NCBI RefSeq assembly: GCF_000009265.1
Contig: NC_008380.1
Location: forward strand, 2,733,501 to 2,797,500
DNA: 64,000 nucleotides
Direction: 5' to 3'
Source of the DNA: Rhizobium johnstonii 3841
Lineage (GTDB): Bacteria > Pseudomonadota > Alphaproteobacteria > Rhizobiales > Rhizobiaceae
Position numbers and translations under genes: made by a program. Each line of letters starts with the position of its first letter. The first letter of the stretch is position 1. Below, piece by piece: positions 44,772 to 53,387 of the stretch. The notes beneath the pieces were generated by a model. It was not told where the DNA came from. It was given only the letters and a program-made list of their open reading frames with translations, and ran no database searches.

Positions 44772-45866
44772 TTACATTTCCGCAGTGGCATCGCCATCGC
44801 CGTCATCGGGGTCCGGTCCACCGTTCTGCAGGAAACGGTCGGCGATCAGGCCGGCATTCTGGCGCAGCGACAGTTCGATCTCGCGGGCGAGGTCCGGATT
44901 GTCGCGCAGGAAAGTCTTGGCGTTTTCACGGCCCTGGCCGAGACGCTGGCTGTTATAGGAGAACCAGGCGCCCGACTTTTCGACGATGCCGGCCTTGACG
45001 CCGAGATCGACCAGTTCGCCGGTCTTGGAAACACCCTCGCCATACATGATGTCGAACTCGACCTGCTTGAAGGGTGGCGCCATCTTGTTCTTGACGACCT
45101 TGACGCGGGTCTGGTTGCCGATCACCTCTTCGCGCTCCTTGACAGCGCCGATGCGGCGGATGTCAAGGCGCACGGAAGCATAGAATTTCAGCGCATTGCC
45201 GCCTGTCGTCGTTTCCGGCGAGCCGAACATGACGCCGATCTTCATGCGGATCTGGTTGATGAAGATCACCATAGTGTTCGACTTCGAGATCGAAGCGGTG
45301 AGCTTGCGCAGCGCCTGGCTCATCAATCGTGCCTGCAGGCCGGGAAGGCTGTCGCCCATTTCGCCTTCGATTTCGGCGCGCGGCGTCAATGCCGCAACCG
45401 AGTCGACGACGAGAACGTCGACGGCGCCGGAGCGCACCAGCGTATCGGTGATTTCAAGCGCCTGCTCGCCGGTATCGGGCTGCGAGATCAGAAGGTTCTG
45501 CAGGTCGACGCCAAGCTTGCGGGCATAGACGGGATCGAGCGCATGTTCGGCATCGACGAAGGCGCAGATGCCGCCCTTCTTCTGCGCTTCGGCAATCGTC
45601 TGCAGTGCAAGCGTCGTCTTACCGGAGCTTTCCGGCCCGTAGATTTCGATGATGCGGCCCCTCGGCAGGCCACCAACGCCGAGTGCAATATCGAGACCAA
45701 GCGAGCCGGTCGAGATCGTCTCGATCTCGACAACATTCTCGTTGGAGCCGAGTTTCATGATCGAGCCCTTGCCGAACGACCGCTCTATCTGTGAGAGTGC
45801 CGCTTCAAGCGCCTTGCTTTTGTCCACCGATTTGTCCTCTACCAGCCGCAATGAATTCTGAGACAT
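44772..45866 (-). CDS. recA: Recombinase RecA
   Basis: A 364-residue RecA. Walker A GPESSGKT, FVDAEHALDPVYA, Walker B LVVDSVAAL and the DNA-binding L2 region FINQIRMKIGVMFGSPETTT are all present, with an acidic tail ending DPDDGDGDATAEM. It forms the ATP-dependent filament for homologous recombination and triggers LexA cleavage. ATG at 45864-45866 begins MSQNSLRLVEDKS; the frame runs upstream through the promoter but that part is not coding. Confidence 0.98.
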   Translation of the reverse strand: MSQNSLRLVEDKSVDKSKALEAALSQIERSFGKGSIMKLGSNENVVEIETISTGSLGLDIALGVGGLPRGRIIEIYGPESSGKTTLALQTIAEAQKKGGICAFVDAEHALDPVYARKLGVDLQNLLISQPDTGEQALEITDTLVRSGAVDVLVVDSVAALTPRAEIEGEMGDSLPGLQARLMSQALRKLTASISKSNTMVIFINQIRMKIGVMFGSPETTTGGNALKFYASVRLDIRRIGAVKEREEVIGNQTRVKVVKNKMAPPFKQVEFDIMYGEGVSKTGELVDLGVKAGIVEKSGAWFSYNSQRLGQGRENAKTFLRDNPDLAREIELSLRQNAGLIADRFLQNGGPDPDDGDGDATAEM

Positions 45867-45913
45867 CCGATCCACCTTTAGGTTATTGAAGCCGCTCAAG
45901 CAATGTCGAGTTT

Positions 45914-45939
45914 GTACCCTATTTGTTCCATTTTCGCAA
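45914..45939 (-). promoter_or_regulatory. SOS operator of recA
   Basis: TTG-N11-CAA, the form described for the R. etli recA operator, at 45923-45939. Overlapping it on the plus strand is GTAC-N7-GTTC (45914-45928), one base off the alphaproteobacterial direct-repeat SOS box GTTC-N7-GTTC. It lies 48-73 bp upstream of the recA start codon. Confidence 0.75.
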
Positions 45940-46095
45940 TAGGCGATCAAACAGTTGAAAGAAAAAGGTAAAACGACACGTGTTCTGCATTTGTTTTATC
46001 GATGAAAAGCAACGGCTTAGGCCAAAAGTGCCGACTCGGCCGCGGCAGGGCGCACCGTATCGATTCGTCCTTCGGGCATCGGGAGAGCGGATCGG

Positions 46096-47040
46096 ATGAA
46101 GAAAAAGATTCTTGTTCTCGGCGGCGCCCATATCGACCGGCGCGGCCGCATCTGCGGCGAGACGGCGCCTGGCGCCAGCAATCCCGGCACCTGGTTCGAG
46201 GAGCCGGGCGGCGGTGGTTTCAATGCGGCGCGCAACCTGGCAAGGCTCGGTTTTCAGGTGACGATGATCTCGCCGCGCGGCGGCGATCCGATGGGCGAGA
46301 CGGTCGGAGAAGCTGCCGATTTCGCCGGCATCGACGACCGGCCCTTCGTCTTCCTCGACCGCAAGACGCCGAGCTACACGGCAATCATCGAGAAGGACGG
46401 CAATCTGGTGATCGCCCTCGCCGACATGGATCTTTACCGCTTCTTCGTGCCGCGGCGTCTCTCCATCCGCTGGGTGCGGGAGGCCTTCGCCGCCCATGAT
46501 TTCGTCCTCTTCGACGCCAACCTGCCGGAGGAGACGATCGCGGCGATCGTCGCAAAGGCCCGTTCGCTCGCCAAGCCCGTAGCAGCAATCGCCATCTCGC
46601 CCGCCAAGGTCGTCAGGCTGAGACCCTGCATCGGGGGTATCGACTACCTGTTCCTGAACGAAGCCGAGGCCGCTGCTCTTACGGGCGAGCGGCCGGAAGA
46701 GGCTGCGGGCTGGCCGCCGTTGCTGAACGAGATCGGCATCAGGAACGCCGTCGTCACCCGCGGCCGGCGCGAGCTCGTCGCGCTTTGCGAGGGCCGCGCC
46801 GTGACGCTGCAGCCGCCGATTGCCGACACCGTCGCCGATGTTACGGGTGCCGGCGATTCACTTGCGGCCGGCACGCTCGCCGCATTGATATCAGGCCTGC
46901 CGCTCGAAGAGGCCGTCCGCCACGGCACCGCGGCCGCCACGCTGACCGTCCAGTCGCAGCATGCCGTGAACGAAAATCTGACACCCGATCTGCTGAATGA
47001 AGCGCTTGCCCTTGTTCCCAAGGTCAGAATTCTGCATTGA
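46096..47040 (+). CDS. psuK: PfkB-family kinase, probable pseudouridine kinase
   Basis: A 314-residue ribokinase-type kinase. KKILVLGGAHIDRRGRICGE is the N-terminal strand-turn; EPGGGGFNAARNLARLG the sugar-binding Gly patch; and VADVTGAGDSLAAGTLAAL holds the catalytic Asp in GAGD. Substrate specificity is inferred: psuG, for pseudouridine 5'-phosphate glycosidase, is the next gene on the same strand, and kinase-glycosidase pairs break down pseudouridine to uracil and ribose 5-phosphate. Confidence 0.85.
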   Translation: MKKKILVLGGAHIDRRGRICGETAPGASNPGTWFEEPGGGGFNAARNLARLGFQVTMISPRGGDPMGETVGEAADFAGIDDRPFVFLDRKTPSYTAIIEKDGNLVIALADMDLYRFFVPRRLSIRWVREAFAAHDFVLFDANLPEETIAAIVAKARSLAKPVAAIAISPAKVVRLRPCIGGIDYLFLNEAEAAALTGERPEEAAGWPPLLNEIGIRNAVVTRGRRELVALCEGRAVTLQPPIADTVADVTGAGDSLAAGTLAALISGLPLEEAVRHGTAAATLTVQSQHAVNENLTPDLLNEALALVPKVRILH

Positions 47041-47059
47041 AGTGGCCGATTAAATAGTT

Positions 47060-47107
47060 TGAGCATGATGTCGCCCGAAAGCCGCTCGCACTTCGGCATC
47101 ATGCTCA
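47060..47107. repeat. Dispersed palindromic repeat between psuK and psuG
   Basis: GAGCATGATGTC and the complementary CATCATGCTC flank a core GCCCGAAAGCCGCTCGCACT. Same half-sites as the perfect inverted repeat at 6510-6543. Confidence 0.65.
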
Positions 47108-47127
47108 GTCGATCACAGGACAAGACC

Positions 47128-48054
47128 ATGACTAAGCCCATCTCCCCTCTTCTGCCGATCGCCTATTCGAAGGAAGTCGCCAGCGCCAAGCAGCGCGGCG
47201 CGCCGCTGGTGGCGCTGGAATCGACGATCATCACCCACGGCATGCCCTATCCCGGCAATATCGAGATGGCCCGCAGCGTCGAGGCCATCATTCGCGAACA
47301 GGGTGCGGTGCCGGCAACGATCGCCGTCATTCACGGCACGCTGCATATCGGCCTCGAAGCTGCGGAACTGGAGCAACTCGCCAAGGCGACCGAAGTGATG
47401 AAGGTGTCACGCGCCGATCTCGCCTTCGCCATCGCCGAGCGCCGCACCGGCGCCACCACGGTCGCGGCGACGATGATCGCGGCGGCGCGCGCCGGCATCC
47501 GCGTCTTTGCCACAGGCGGCATCGGCGGCGTGCATCGCGGTGCCGAGGAAAGTTTCGATATATCAGCCGATCTCGAGGAACTGGCGCGCACCGGCGTCAT
47601 CGTCGTCTGCGCCGGCGCCAAGGCGATCCTCGACATTCCGAAGACGCTGGAAGTGCTGGAAACCCGCGGCGTGCCTGTCGTCACCTATGAGAGCGAGGAA
47701 TTCCCCGCCTTCTGGTCGCGCTCCTCGGGCATCCGCAGCCCGCTGTCGCTGAACAGCCCGGCCGCGATCGCCAATTTCCAGACGGTTCGCGAACAACTCG
47801 GCATCGACGGCGGCATGCTCGTCGCCAATCCGGTCCCGGAGGCCGACGAGATCGCGAGCGAGGAGATGGAAATCTATATCGAGCGGGCGCTCGACAGCGC
47901 CGAACGCGACGAAGTCACCGGCAAGGCGGTCACACCCTATCTTCTGTCGACCATCTTCGACCTGACGGACGGCCAGAGCCTGAAGACCAACATCGCGCTC
48001 GTCGAAAACAACGCGCGACTTGCCGCTGAAATCGCGGTGGCGCTGGGTGAATGA
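47128..48054 (+). CDS. psuG: Pseudouridine-5'-phosphate glycosidase
   Basis: A 308-residue enzyme splitting the C-C glycosidic bond of pseudouridine 5'-phosphate. ALESTIITHGMPYPGNIEMA at the N-terminus, RADLAFAIAERRTGATTVAA (metal and Lys region), VFATGGIGGVHRGAEESFDI, and NPAAI-like NSPAAIANF are diagnostic. Start ATG 47128. Together with the kinase upstream it forms a pseudouridine salvage pair; the two are separated by an 87-bp gap holding a palindromic repeat. Confidence 0.95.
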   Translation: MTKPISPLLPIAYSKEVASAKQRGAPLVALESTIITHGMPYPGNIEMARSVEAIIREQGAVPATIAVIHGTLHIGLEAAELEQLAKATEVMKVSRADLAFAIAERRTGATTVAATMIAAARAGIRVFATGGIGGVHRGAEESFDISADLEELARTGVIVVCAGAKAILDIPKTLEVLETRGVPVVTYESEEFPAFWSRSSGIRSPLSLNSPAAIANFQTVREQLGIDGGMLVANPVPEADEIASEEMEIYIERALDSAERDEVTGKAVTPYLLSTIFDLTDGQSLKTNIALVENNARLAAEIAVALGE

Positions 48055-48113
48055 GGGGTAATGCGGGTTGGCCGGAATCGCCTTGCTAGATAGCTGGTGC
48101 CGCTCCAGCCCCG

Positions 48114-48276
48114 CTCTGCCCTGCCGGGCATCTCCCCCACAGGTGGGGAGATGACAAGCGGCTAAGGCTTCCCGCCACATCAACGTCTCGCTGCATTACA
48201 ATGGATACTTGGTTGGGGAATCCGGTGCGCCCAGCCGATCTCCCCACCCGTGGGGGAGATGCCCGGCAGGACAGAG
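48114..48276. repeat. RIME1-like inverted repeat pair
   Basis: Left arm 48114-48153 and right arm 48237-48276 are reverse complements over about 40 bp with two or three differences; the centre is about 84 bp. Each arm contains its own palindrome CATCTCCCCCAC / GTGGGGAGAT. The arm sequence and paired layout look like RIME1, the Rhizobium-specific intergenic mosaic element. It fills the gap between convergent psuG and cckA. Confidence 0.8.
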
Positions 48277-48315
48277 GGGGGGCCAACACGGCACGACCTC
48301 TCCGTCAAACCTCCC

Positions 48316-50919
48316 TCACCCGTCCAACGTCTCCTTCACCACAACAGCAAGCTGCTTCAGCGAGAAAGGCTTCGGCAGGAAGCCGAATTTCGCCTCCGGC
48401 GGCAGGTTGCGGGCAAAGGCATCTTCGGCGTAGCCCGAGACGAAGATGAACTTCATGTCGGGATAGGTCTTGCGCAGCTCGCGCAGCAGCGTTGGGCCGT
48501 CCATTTCGGGCATGACGACGTCGGAAACGACGATATCGACCTTGCCGTCGAGTTCTTCCAAGATGGCCAGCGCCTCGACGCCCGAGCCCGCCTCGTGCAC
48601 GGTGTAGCCGCGCGTTTCCAGCATGCGTTTGCCGCCGCGACGCACCGCCTCCTCGTCCTCGACGAGAAGAATGACGGCCGATCCCGTCAGGTCCTCCGGC
48701 TGCTGCCGCGATACCGGCAGCGGCACCACTTCGGCCCCGGCGATGGCGCCGTCGATCGAGCCTGCTTCGGCGGCCACCGCCGGCTCCGGAATATGGCGCG
48801 GCAGGAAGACGCGGAAGGTCGTGCCTTTGCCGACTTCGGATTCCGGCTGGATATAGCCCCCAGACTGCTTGACGATGCCATAGACCATGGCGAGGCCAAG
48901 TCCCGTGCCCTTGCCGACATCCTTGGTGGTGAAGAAGGGCTCGAAGATCTTGTCCATGATCTCGGGCGCGATGCCGGTGCCGTTATCGGCGACTTCAACT
49001 AGCACCATGTCCTCGGCCGGCATGTAGGAGTAATTGAAGGCCGAGACCTCGGCGGCGGTCAGATTGCGGGTGCGCAGTGTCAGCGTGCCACCCTCGGGCA
49101 TCGCGTCGCGCGCATTGACGCAGAGATTGATCAGCACTTGCTCGAACTGCGAAAGGTCTGTTTTGACAGGCCAGAGGTCGCGGCCATATTGCACGTCGAG
49201 CTTGACATTGGTGCCTGAGAGCAGCCGGTCGACCAGCATGCGCAGGTCGCCGACGACATCGGTAAGGTTCAGCACCGAAGGCCGCATCGTCTGCTTGCGC
49301 GAGAAGGCGAGCAGCTGGCGCACCAGCACGGCGGCGCGGTTGGCGTTGCGCTTGATCTCTATCAGGTCGGCGAAGCTGGCATCGGCCGGCCGCGCCTGCA
49401 GCAGCAGGTGGTCGGAGGAAAGCAGGATCGCCGTCAGCACGTTGTTGAAATCATGCGCGATACCGCCGGCGAGCGTTCCCACAGCATTCATCTTCTGCGT
49501 CTGCGCCATCTGCGCTTCCAGCGCCTTCTGCTCGGTCACCTCGACGGCATAGACGATCGCCGCCTCCTCTGGCGCCTCGTCGCTCTGGTCGATGACGGCA
49601 TTGACATAGAAGCGGAAATAGCGCGCCTCGTCGGTCGGCGTCCGGGTGTCGAGGGGCGCGATGTCGCCCTGGCGGTCCTTGGCCGCCGCCAGCGCCGCGG
49701 CCAGCTGTGGCCGGTCGCTCTCCTGCACGATGGTTTCAAGATGCGGCGCCTTTTCGAGGTCGTCGCGCGAGACGACGCCGGAGAACATCTTCAGGAACGG
49801 CGCGTTGGTCCGCAAGATGCGCCCGTTGCCGTCGACCGAGGCGATCGCCATTGGCGTATTGTTGAAGAAGCGCGTGAAGCGCATGGCGGCGGCCGAAGCG
49901 GACTGGCCGCCGGCATCGCTCTTTTCACGCGCCAGCACGATCGTCCGGCTTTCGCCGGGTGCGCCGTCGCGCATCGAGGTAACACTATGGATGATCTGCA
50001 CCGGCAGGCTCTGGCCGTTGCTCTTGCGCAGGTCGAGATCGAGCGTCACGGTCTTCTTGAGACCCGGTTCGGCCTGCACCGACTGGATCAGCGCCAGTCC
50101 TTCGCCCGCCACCACGTCGCCGATCGTCATCGAGCCCGGCACGAACTTGGTGAGGTCGAGGCCGAGCCACTCGGCAAGCGTCGCATTCAGGTAGAAGATC
50201 TCGCCCTTCCTGCCGGCGGAAAAGAAGCCGGCTGGCGCATGGTCGAGATAGTCGATCGCGTTCTGCAATTCCTTGAAGAAGCGCTCCTGGTCGTCGCGCT
50301 CCGTGGTGATGTCGGTGATCTGCCAGATCTGCAGCGGCTTGCCGCCGTTTTCCTCCGGCTGCAGCAGCCGCGCCTTCAGCCGGTACCAATGCGCGCCGGA
50401 GCTGTTGCTGCCAGGCCCGACGGCGCGCAGCAGGCGAAATTCCTCCCGGCCTTCCTTGCCCTCGCGCAGGCCGTTGACCAGCCTGTAGAGCGCCTCGTTG
50501 GATTCGCGATGGCGCGACAGCAGCGTTTCCAGCGTCTGCACCTCGGTCGCCTTGCGCGCGCCGGTCAGCGCGCCATAGGCGGCATTGGCATAGATGATCC
50601 GGCCTTTTTCGTCGGTGATCAGCGTACCGTCGGGATGGCTGTTGAGGAAGGCGCGCGCCAGGCTGTCGGACTGGTGCTGCGGCATGACCTCGATAAAGCC
50701 GATGACCGAAGACACCAGGAAGAAGATGCCGACCATGGCGAGCACGCCGAGACCGCCAAGCACCACCTCGTTGTCGAGCGACTTTTTGAAGAAGACGAAG
50801 GCGCCGGCAGCTGCGATCAGCACGAGCGCCAGCAGAAGAATGCGCAAGACCGTGCCAGAACGCCCCCCACGATCCACAAGTGGTGCGTTATAGTCGTCGG
50901 CCTGACGCGGTTTCGTCAT
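48316..50919 (-). CDS. cckA: Hybrid histidine kinase CckA
   Basis: An 867-residue cell-cycle kinase. Two N-terminal TM helices (residues ~25-45 and ~52-75), a PAS region (~85-205), further PAS repeats (~215-330 and ~345-475), HisKA with His489 in GGIAHDFNN, an HATPase domain (~590-715; DNGTGI, GKGTGLGLAM) and a receiver (~745-865; Asp800 in VSDVVMPEMDG). In Caulobacter and rhizobia CckA passes phosphate via the Hpt protein ChpT to CtrA, the master regulator of the cell cycle. A CtrA box is present at 61.96 kb in this window. chpT and ctrA themselves are not here. Confidence 0.95.
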   Translation of the reverse strand: MTKPRQADDYNAPLVDRGGRSGTVLRILLLALVLIAAAGAFVFFKKSLDNEVVLGGLGVLAMVGIFFLVSSVIGFIEVMPQHQSDSLARAFLNSHPDGTLITDEKGRIIYANAAYGALTGARKATEVQTLETLLSRHRESNEALYRLVNGLREGKEGREEFRLLRAVGPGSNSSGAHWYRLKARLLQPEENGGKPLQIWQITDITTERDDQERFFKELQNAIDYLDHAPAGFFSAGRKGEIFYLNATLAEWLGLDLTKFVPGSMTIGDVVAGEGLALIQSVQAEPGLKKTVTLDLDLRKSNGQSLPVQIIHSVTSMRDGAPGESRTIVLAREKSDAGGQSASAAAMRFTRFFNNTPMAIASVDGNGRILRTNAPFLKMFSGVVSRDDLEKAPHLETIVQESDRPQLAAALAAAKDRQGDIAPLDTRTPTDEARYFRFYVNAVIDQSDEAPEEAAIVYAVEVTEQKALEAQMAQTQKMNAVGTLAGGIAHDFNNVLTAILLSSDHLLLQARPADASFADLIEIKRNANRAAVLVRQLLAFSRKQTMRPSVLNLTDVVGDLRMLVDRLLSGTNVKLDVQYGRDLWPVKTDLSQFEQVLINLCVNARDAMPEGGTLTLRTRNLTAAEVSAFNYSYMPAEDMVLVEVADNGTGIAPEIMDKIFEPFFTTKDVGKGTGLGLAMVYGIVKQSGGYIQPESEVGKGTTFRVFLPRHIPEPAVAAEAGSIDGAIAGAEVVPLPVSRQQPEDLTGSAVILLVEDEEAVRRGGKRMLETRGYTVHEAGSGVEALAILEELDGKVDIVVSDVVMPEMDGPTLLRELRKTYPDMKFIFVSGYAEDAFARNLPPEAKFGFLPKPFSLKQLAVVVKETLDG

Positions 50920-51224
50920 ATATTCCTCACATAAACCCTACCGCTTCGTAGCACGAACACGAAGCAGGAATCAGGCACTCTTTCCTTCTTAGCAATTTGC
51001 CGCGTCGGCAAAAACACCGCTGGCCGGCAAGACTGCTTGAATTCACAGGCAACAGCGCCATCTGCCCCAGAAGCCCACCGCTGCCACCCGCGCGCAAGGT
51101 CGCCGGGTGCCAAGCAGCGGAACACGAAATCGCGTTCTCCCGTGACTGGACAGCACCGGCGGCCCTTGCCTAAGGAACGGAAAAGTCGTCAATATGTGCC
51201 GAATGCGAAATGGAGTAAGTGACT

Positions 51225-52277
51225 ATGTTGGATGATGTTGTCGGAGCTTATGGCAGCCGTTTCCTGCTTGCGGCCGGTGGCGTCGGTCTGGCGCTTCTCC
51301 TGCTCATCATCGTGCTCTGGGTGATCCGCAGCCGGGCGCCCTCGCCCTTCGTACGCGGCGGCCGCAATCGCCAACCCCGCCTGCAGGTGCTGGATGCCGC
51401 AGCCGTCGATGCCCGTCGCCGGCTGGTGCTGGTGCGCCGCGACGAGGTCGAGCACCTGATCATGATCGGCGGCCCGAGCGATATCGTCATCGAAAGCCGC
51501 ATCCTGCCGGCAGCGGCCGAGCAGCCGGAAAGCGCCATCCGCCCTCAGCCCGTCGAGCAGCGTCCGATATCCGTTGCGCGGCCGGAAACGCCACCGGTCT
51601 CGCCACCGCGCCCGCCGGTCGCAGCCCGTGTCGAGCCGGCGGCCGAGCCCGCTTTCTCCGCGCCGGCTTCGGCGGAGCCGCGCCCGCGCCCAGAACCGTC
51701 GGCCCAACCGCCGGCTCAGCCGGCCGTCGCACCGCCGGTGGTCACGAGCCCTCTTCCAGCAGAGCCGGTGACTGCAGCGCTGTCGGCCGAGCGCGACAAT
51801 CCTCTGCGCGCCGTCCCACCCCAGCCGCGTCCGCTGGAGCGTCCCGTCGCTCCCCCGGCCGCGCAGCCAGCCCCGTTCCACGATACCTCAAGTGCCGCCG
51901 AGATCCTCGATGCCGCCCGCCAGCGCGTGCTGCCGCAGCAGCGCATCGAACCCGAGGTCTCCGCCCCGCCTGTCAAGGACATGCCGGCGGCCGCACGAGC
52001 CGCACCGGGTAGCGCCGAAGACGATTCGGCTGCGCAGTCGGCAGCAGCGAGCCGTCTTGATTTCCAGCGGGTGCTGGAACAGGAAATGTCGAACAATCTG
52101 ACGGCCGAACGCATCGTGCCGGCGCCGGCAAACCAGGCGCCCCGGCCCGGAGCGCCGCAACCCGGAAACCTGCCGCGCCGCGATCCGGAAATGGCCCCGA
52201 TCACCGGCGCCGATACCGATCTGCAAAAGGAAGTCGCCCGCATCTTCGGCGAGATGAGCGTCAACCGCGACAAGTAA
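51225..52277 (+). CDS. FliO-like membrane protein with long Pro/Ala-rich tail
   Basis: A 350-residue protein. A single TM helix (FLLAAGGVGLALLLLIIVLW) near residue 12-31 is followed by LQVLDAAAVDARRRLVLVRR-DEVEHLIMIGG, which matches the FliO (MopB) domain that stabilises the flagellar export gate. From ~95 to 330 it is low-complexity Pro/Ala/Glu-rich; the end reads DLQKEVARIFGEMSVN. It is not within a flagellar cluster but divergent from cckA, so the role in flagella is plausible yet unproven. Start ATG 51225, with GGAG nine bases upstream, preferred over GTG 51219. Confidence 0.7.
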   Translation: MLDDVVGAYGSRFLLAAGGVGLALLLLIIVLWVIRSRAPSPFVRGGRNRQPRLQVLDAAAVDARRRLVLVRRDEVEHLIMIGGPSDIVIESRILPAAAEQPESAIRPQPVEQRPISVARPETPPVSPPRPPVAARVEPAAEPAFSAPASAEPRPRPEPSAQPPAQPAVAPPVVTSPLPAEPVTAALSAERDNPLRAVPPQPRPLERPVAPPAAQPAPFHDTSSAAEILDAARQRVLPQQRIEPEVSAPPVKDMPAAARAAPGSAEDDSAAQSAAASRLDFQRVLEQEMSNNLTAERIVPAPANQAPRPGAPQPGNLPRRDPEMAPITGADTDLQKEVARIFGEMSVNRDK

Positions 52278-52688
52278 CCGGGCGCGACAAGTGAGCGGAA
52301 ACGCACGTCCGACCTTCCTTCATCACCAAGTTGCATAAAAGCCGCAATGCGGCGACTTTCAGTTCCCGATGCACCAGGGGACTCCATCTTGTGCTGATAA
52401 TTTGTTATCGCTCCAGTTGAAGAGCGTTGGCGCATCGAGGTCATACTTTGCCTAAGTAAATACCGGTCTCACTCCAGTTTCACCCGTACTGCCGGACAGC
52501 GACACGCTGACGGCGTATGAACATGTTCATCGGGTGGTGGCGAGAGACCGGTTTGGCATTGTTGACATGTGCCATGTGCAGCTCCGCTGTCTCAGCTCTT
52601 CCGCCGCCCAGAACATCGCCACACCGCGCCCCCAAGGGCTTTCTCACGCACCATCCTGGTGGACTTCCGAACGGAAGACCAACACGAT
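52278..52688. other. Non-coding gap with a 14-bp palindrome
   Basis: Between the FliO-like gene and the DUF1062 gene I see no convincing gene. It holds a small GCCGC-AAT-GCGGC hairpin (around 52340) and the perfect palindrome ATGAACATGTTCAT at 52517-52530, which could be an operator for the DUF1062 gene 160 bp downstream. Confidence 0.4.
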
Positions 52689-53324
52689 ATGTGCAATACC
52701 CTTCGGGTCCGATGGACCATTCTGCCGAAAACAGCGCCCCAGCCCTGGATTGTGTGCAGCGGCTGCGGGGGCCTCAGAGCTTTCCGATGCAGCGACAAGA
52801 TCCGGCTCAACGCCAATGGCCGCAAGCTCGATGCCTGGCTTGTCTACAAATGCTCGACCTGCGAAAAGACGTGGAACCGTCCGATCTTCGAGCGTCGGAA
52901 TGTTCGCGACATCGATCCCGCAGTCCTCGAGGCGTTGCAGTCCAACGATCCGGATTGGATCCGGGCAGAAGCGTTCAACCTCGAAGCTCTCAGGCGCAAG
53001 TCGCAGCGTGTCGACGAGTTTGCTGAATTTGAAATCGCAAAAGAGATGCAGCAGGACATTGCCAATTGGACGAGACTGGAAATCGAACTGATGGTCCAGT
53101 TTCCATCCAGCACGCGCCTCGACCGCCTGCTGGCGTCCGAGTTGCAAGTTTCGCGCACCCGGCTACAGGCTCTTCACGATGGTGGCATGCTGCGGACGGA
53201 TTCGAATCGAGCAGACGTTTTGCGGCGGCGGATCAAGAACGGCACCAGGGTTGCAGTCGACCTCGCCGCCGAGACCGGCCGGGAGCAATGGTGGAGGTCT
53301 GTGGCGACCGGAAGTTCACCCTAA
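52689..53324 (+). CDS. DUF1062 protein with zinc-ribbon-like N-terminus
   Basis: A 211-residue protein. VRWTILPKTAPQPWIVCSGC-G, then C-S-D-K-I and KCSTCEKTWNRPIFERRNV give two C-x-x-C pairs in the first 60 residues, the pattern of DUF1062 with a zinc-ribbon-like motif. The rest (LEALRRKSQRVDEF, SRTRLQALHDGGML) is helical and may include a DNA-binding-like segment. Function unknown. ATG 52689 gives the family-normal start, though the frame is open upstream to 52569; no good ribosome site is visible. Confidence 0.75.
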   Translation: MCNTLRVRWTILPKTAPQPWIVCSGCGGLRAFRCSDKIRLNANGRKLDAWLVYKCSTCEKTWNRPIFERRNVRDIDPAVLEALQSNDPDWIRAEAFNLEALRRKSQRVDEFAEFEIAKEMQQDIANWTRLEIELMVQFPSSTRLDRLLASELQVSRTRLQALHDGGMLRTDSNRADVLRRRIKNGTRVAVDLAAETGREQWWRSVATGSSP

Positions 53325-53331
53325 TTGTAAA

Positions 53332-53365
53332 AGGCGCCGCGATCTGATCGCGGCGCCTATTTTGC
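53332..53365 (+). terminator. Bidirectional terminator between DUF1062 gene and dksA
   Basis: 13-bp perfect arms AGGCGCCGCGATC and GATCGCGGCGCCT around one T; ATTTTGC follows on the plus strand and CTTTTAC on the minus strand. Confidence 0.85.
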
Positions 53366-53387
53366 TTTCATGCCTGCATGAAAACTC

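Noticed and set aside
48201..48449. Short plus-strand frames in the RIME-like region
   Set aside because: Their sequence is made by the palindromic repeat and the antisense of the cckA end; they are not genes.
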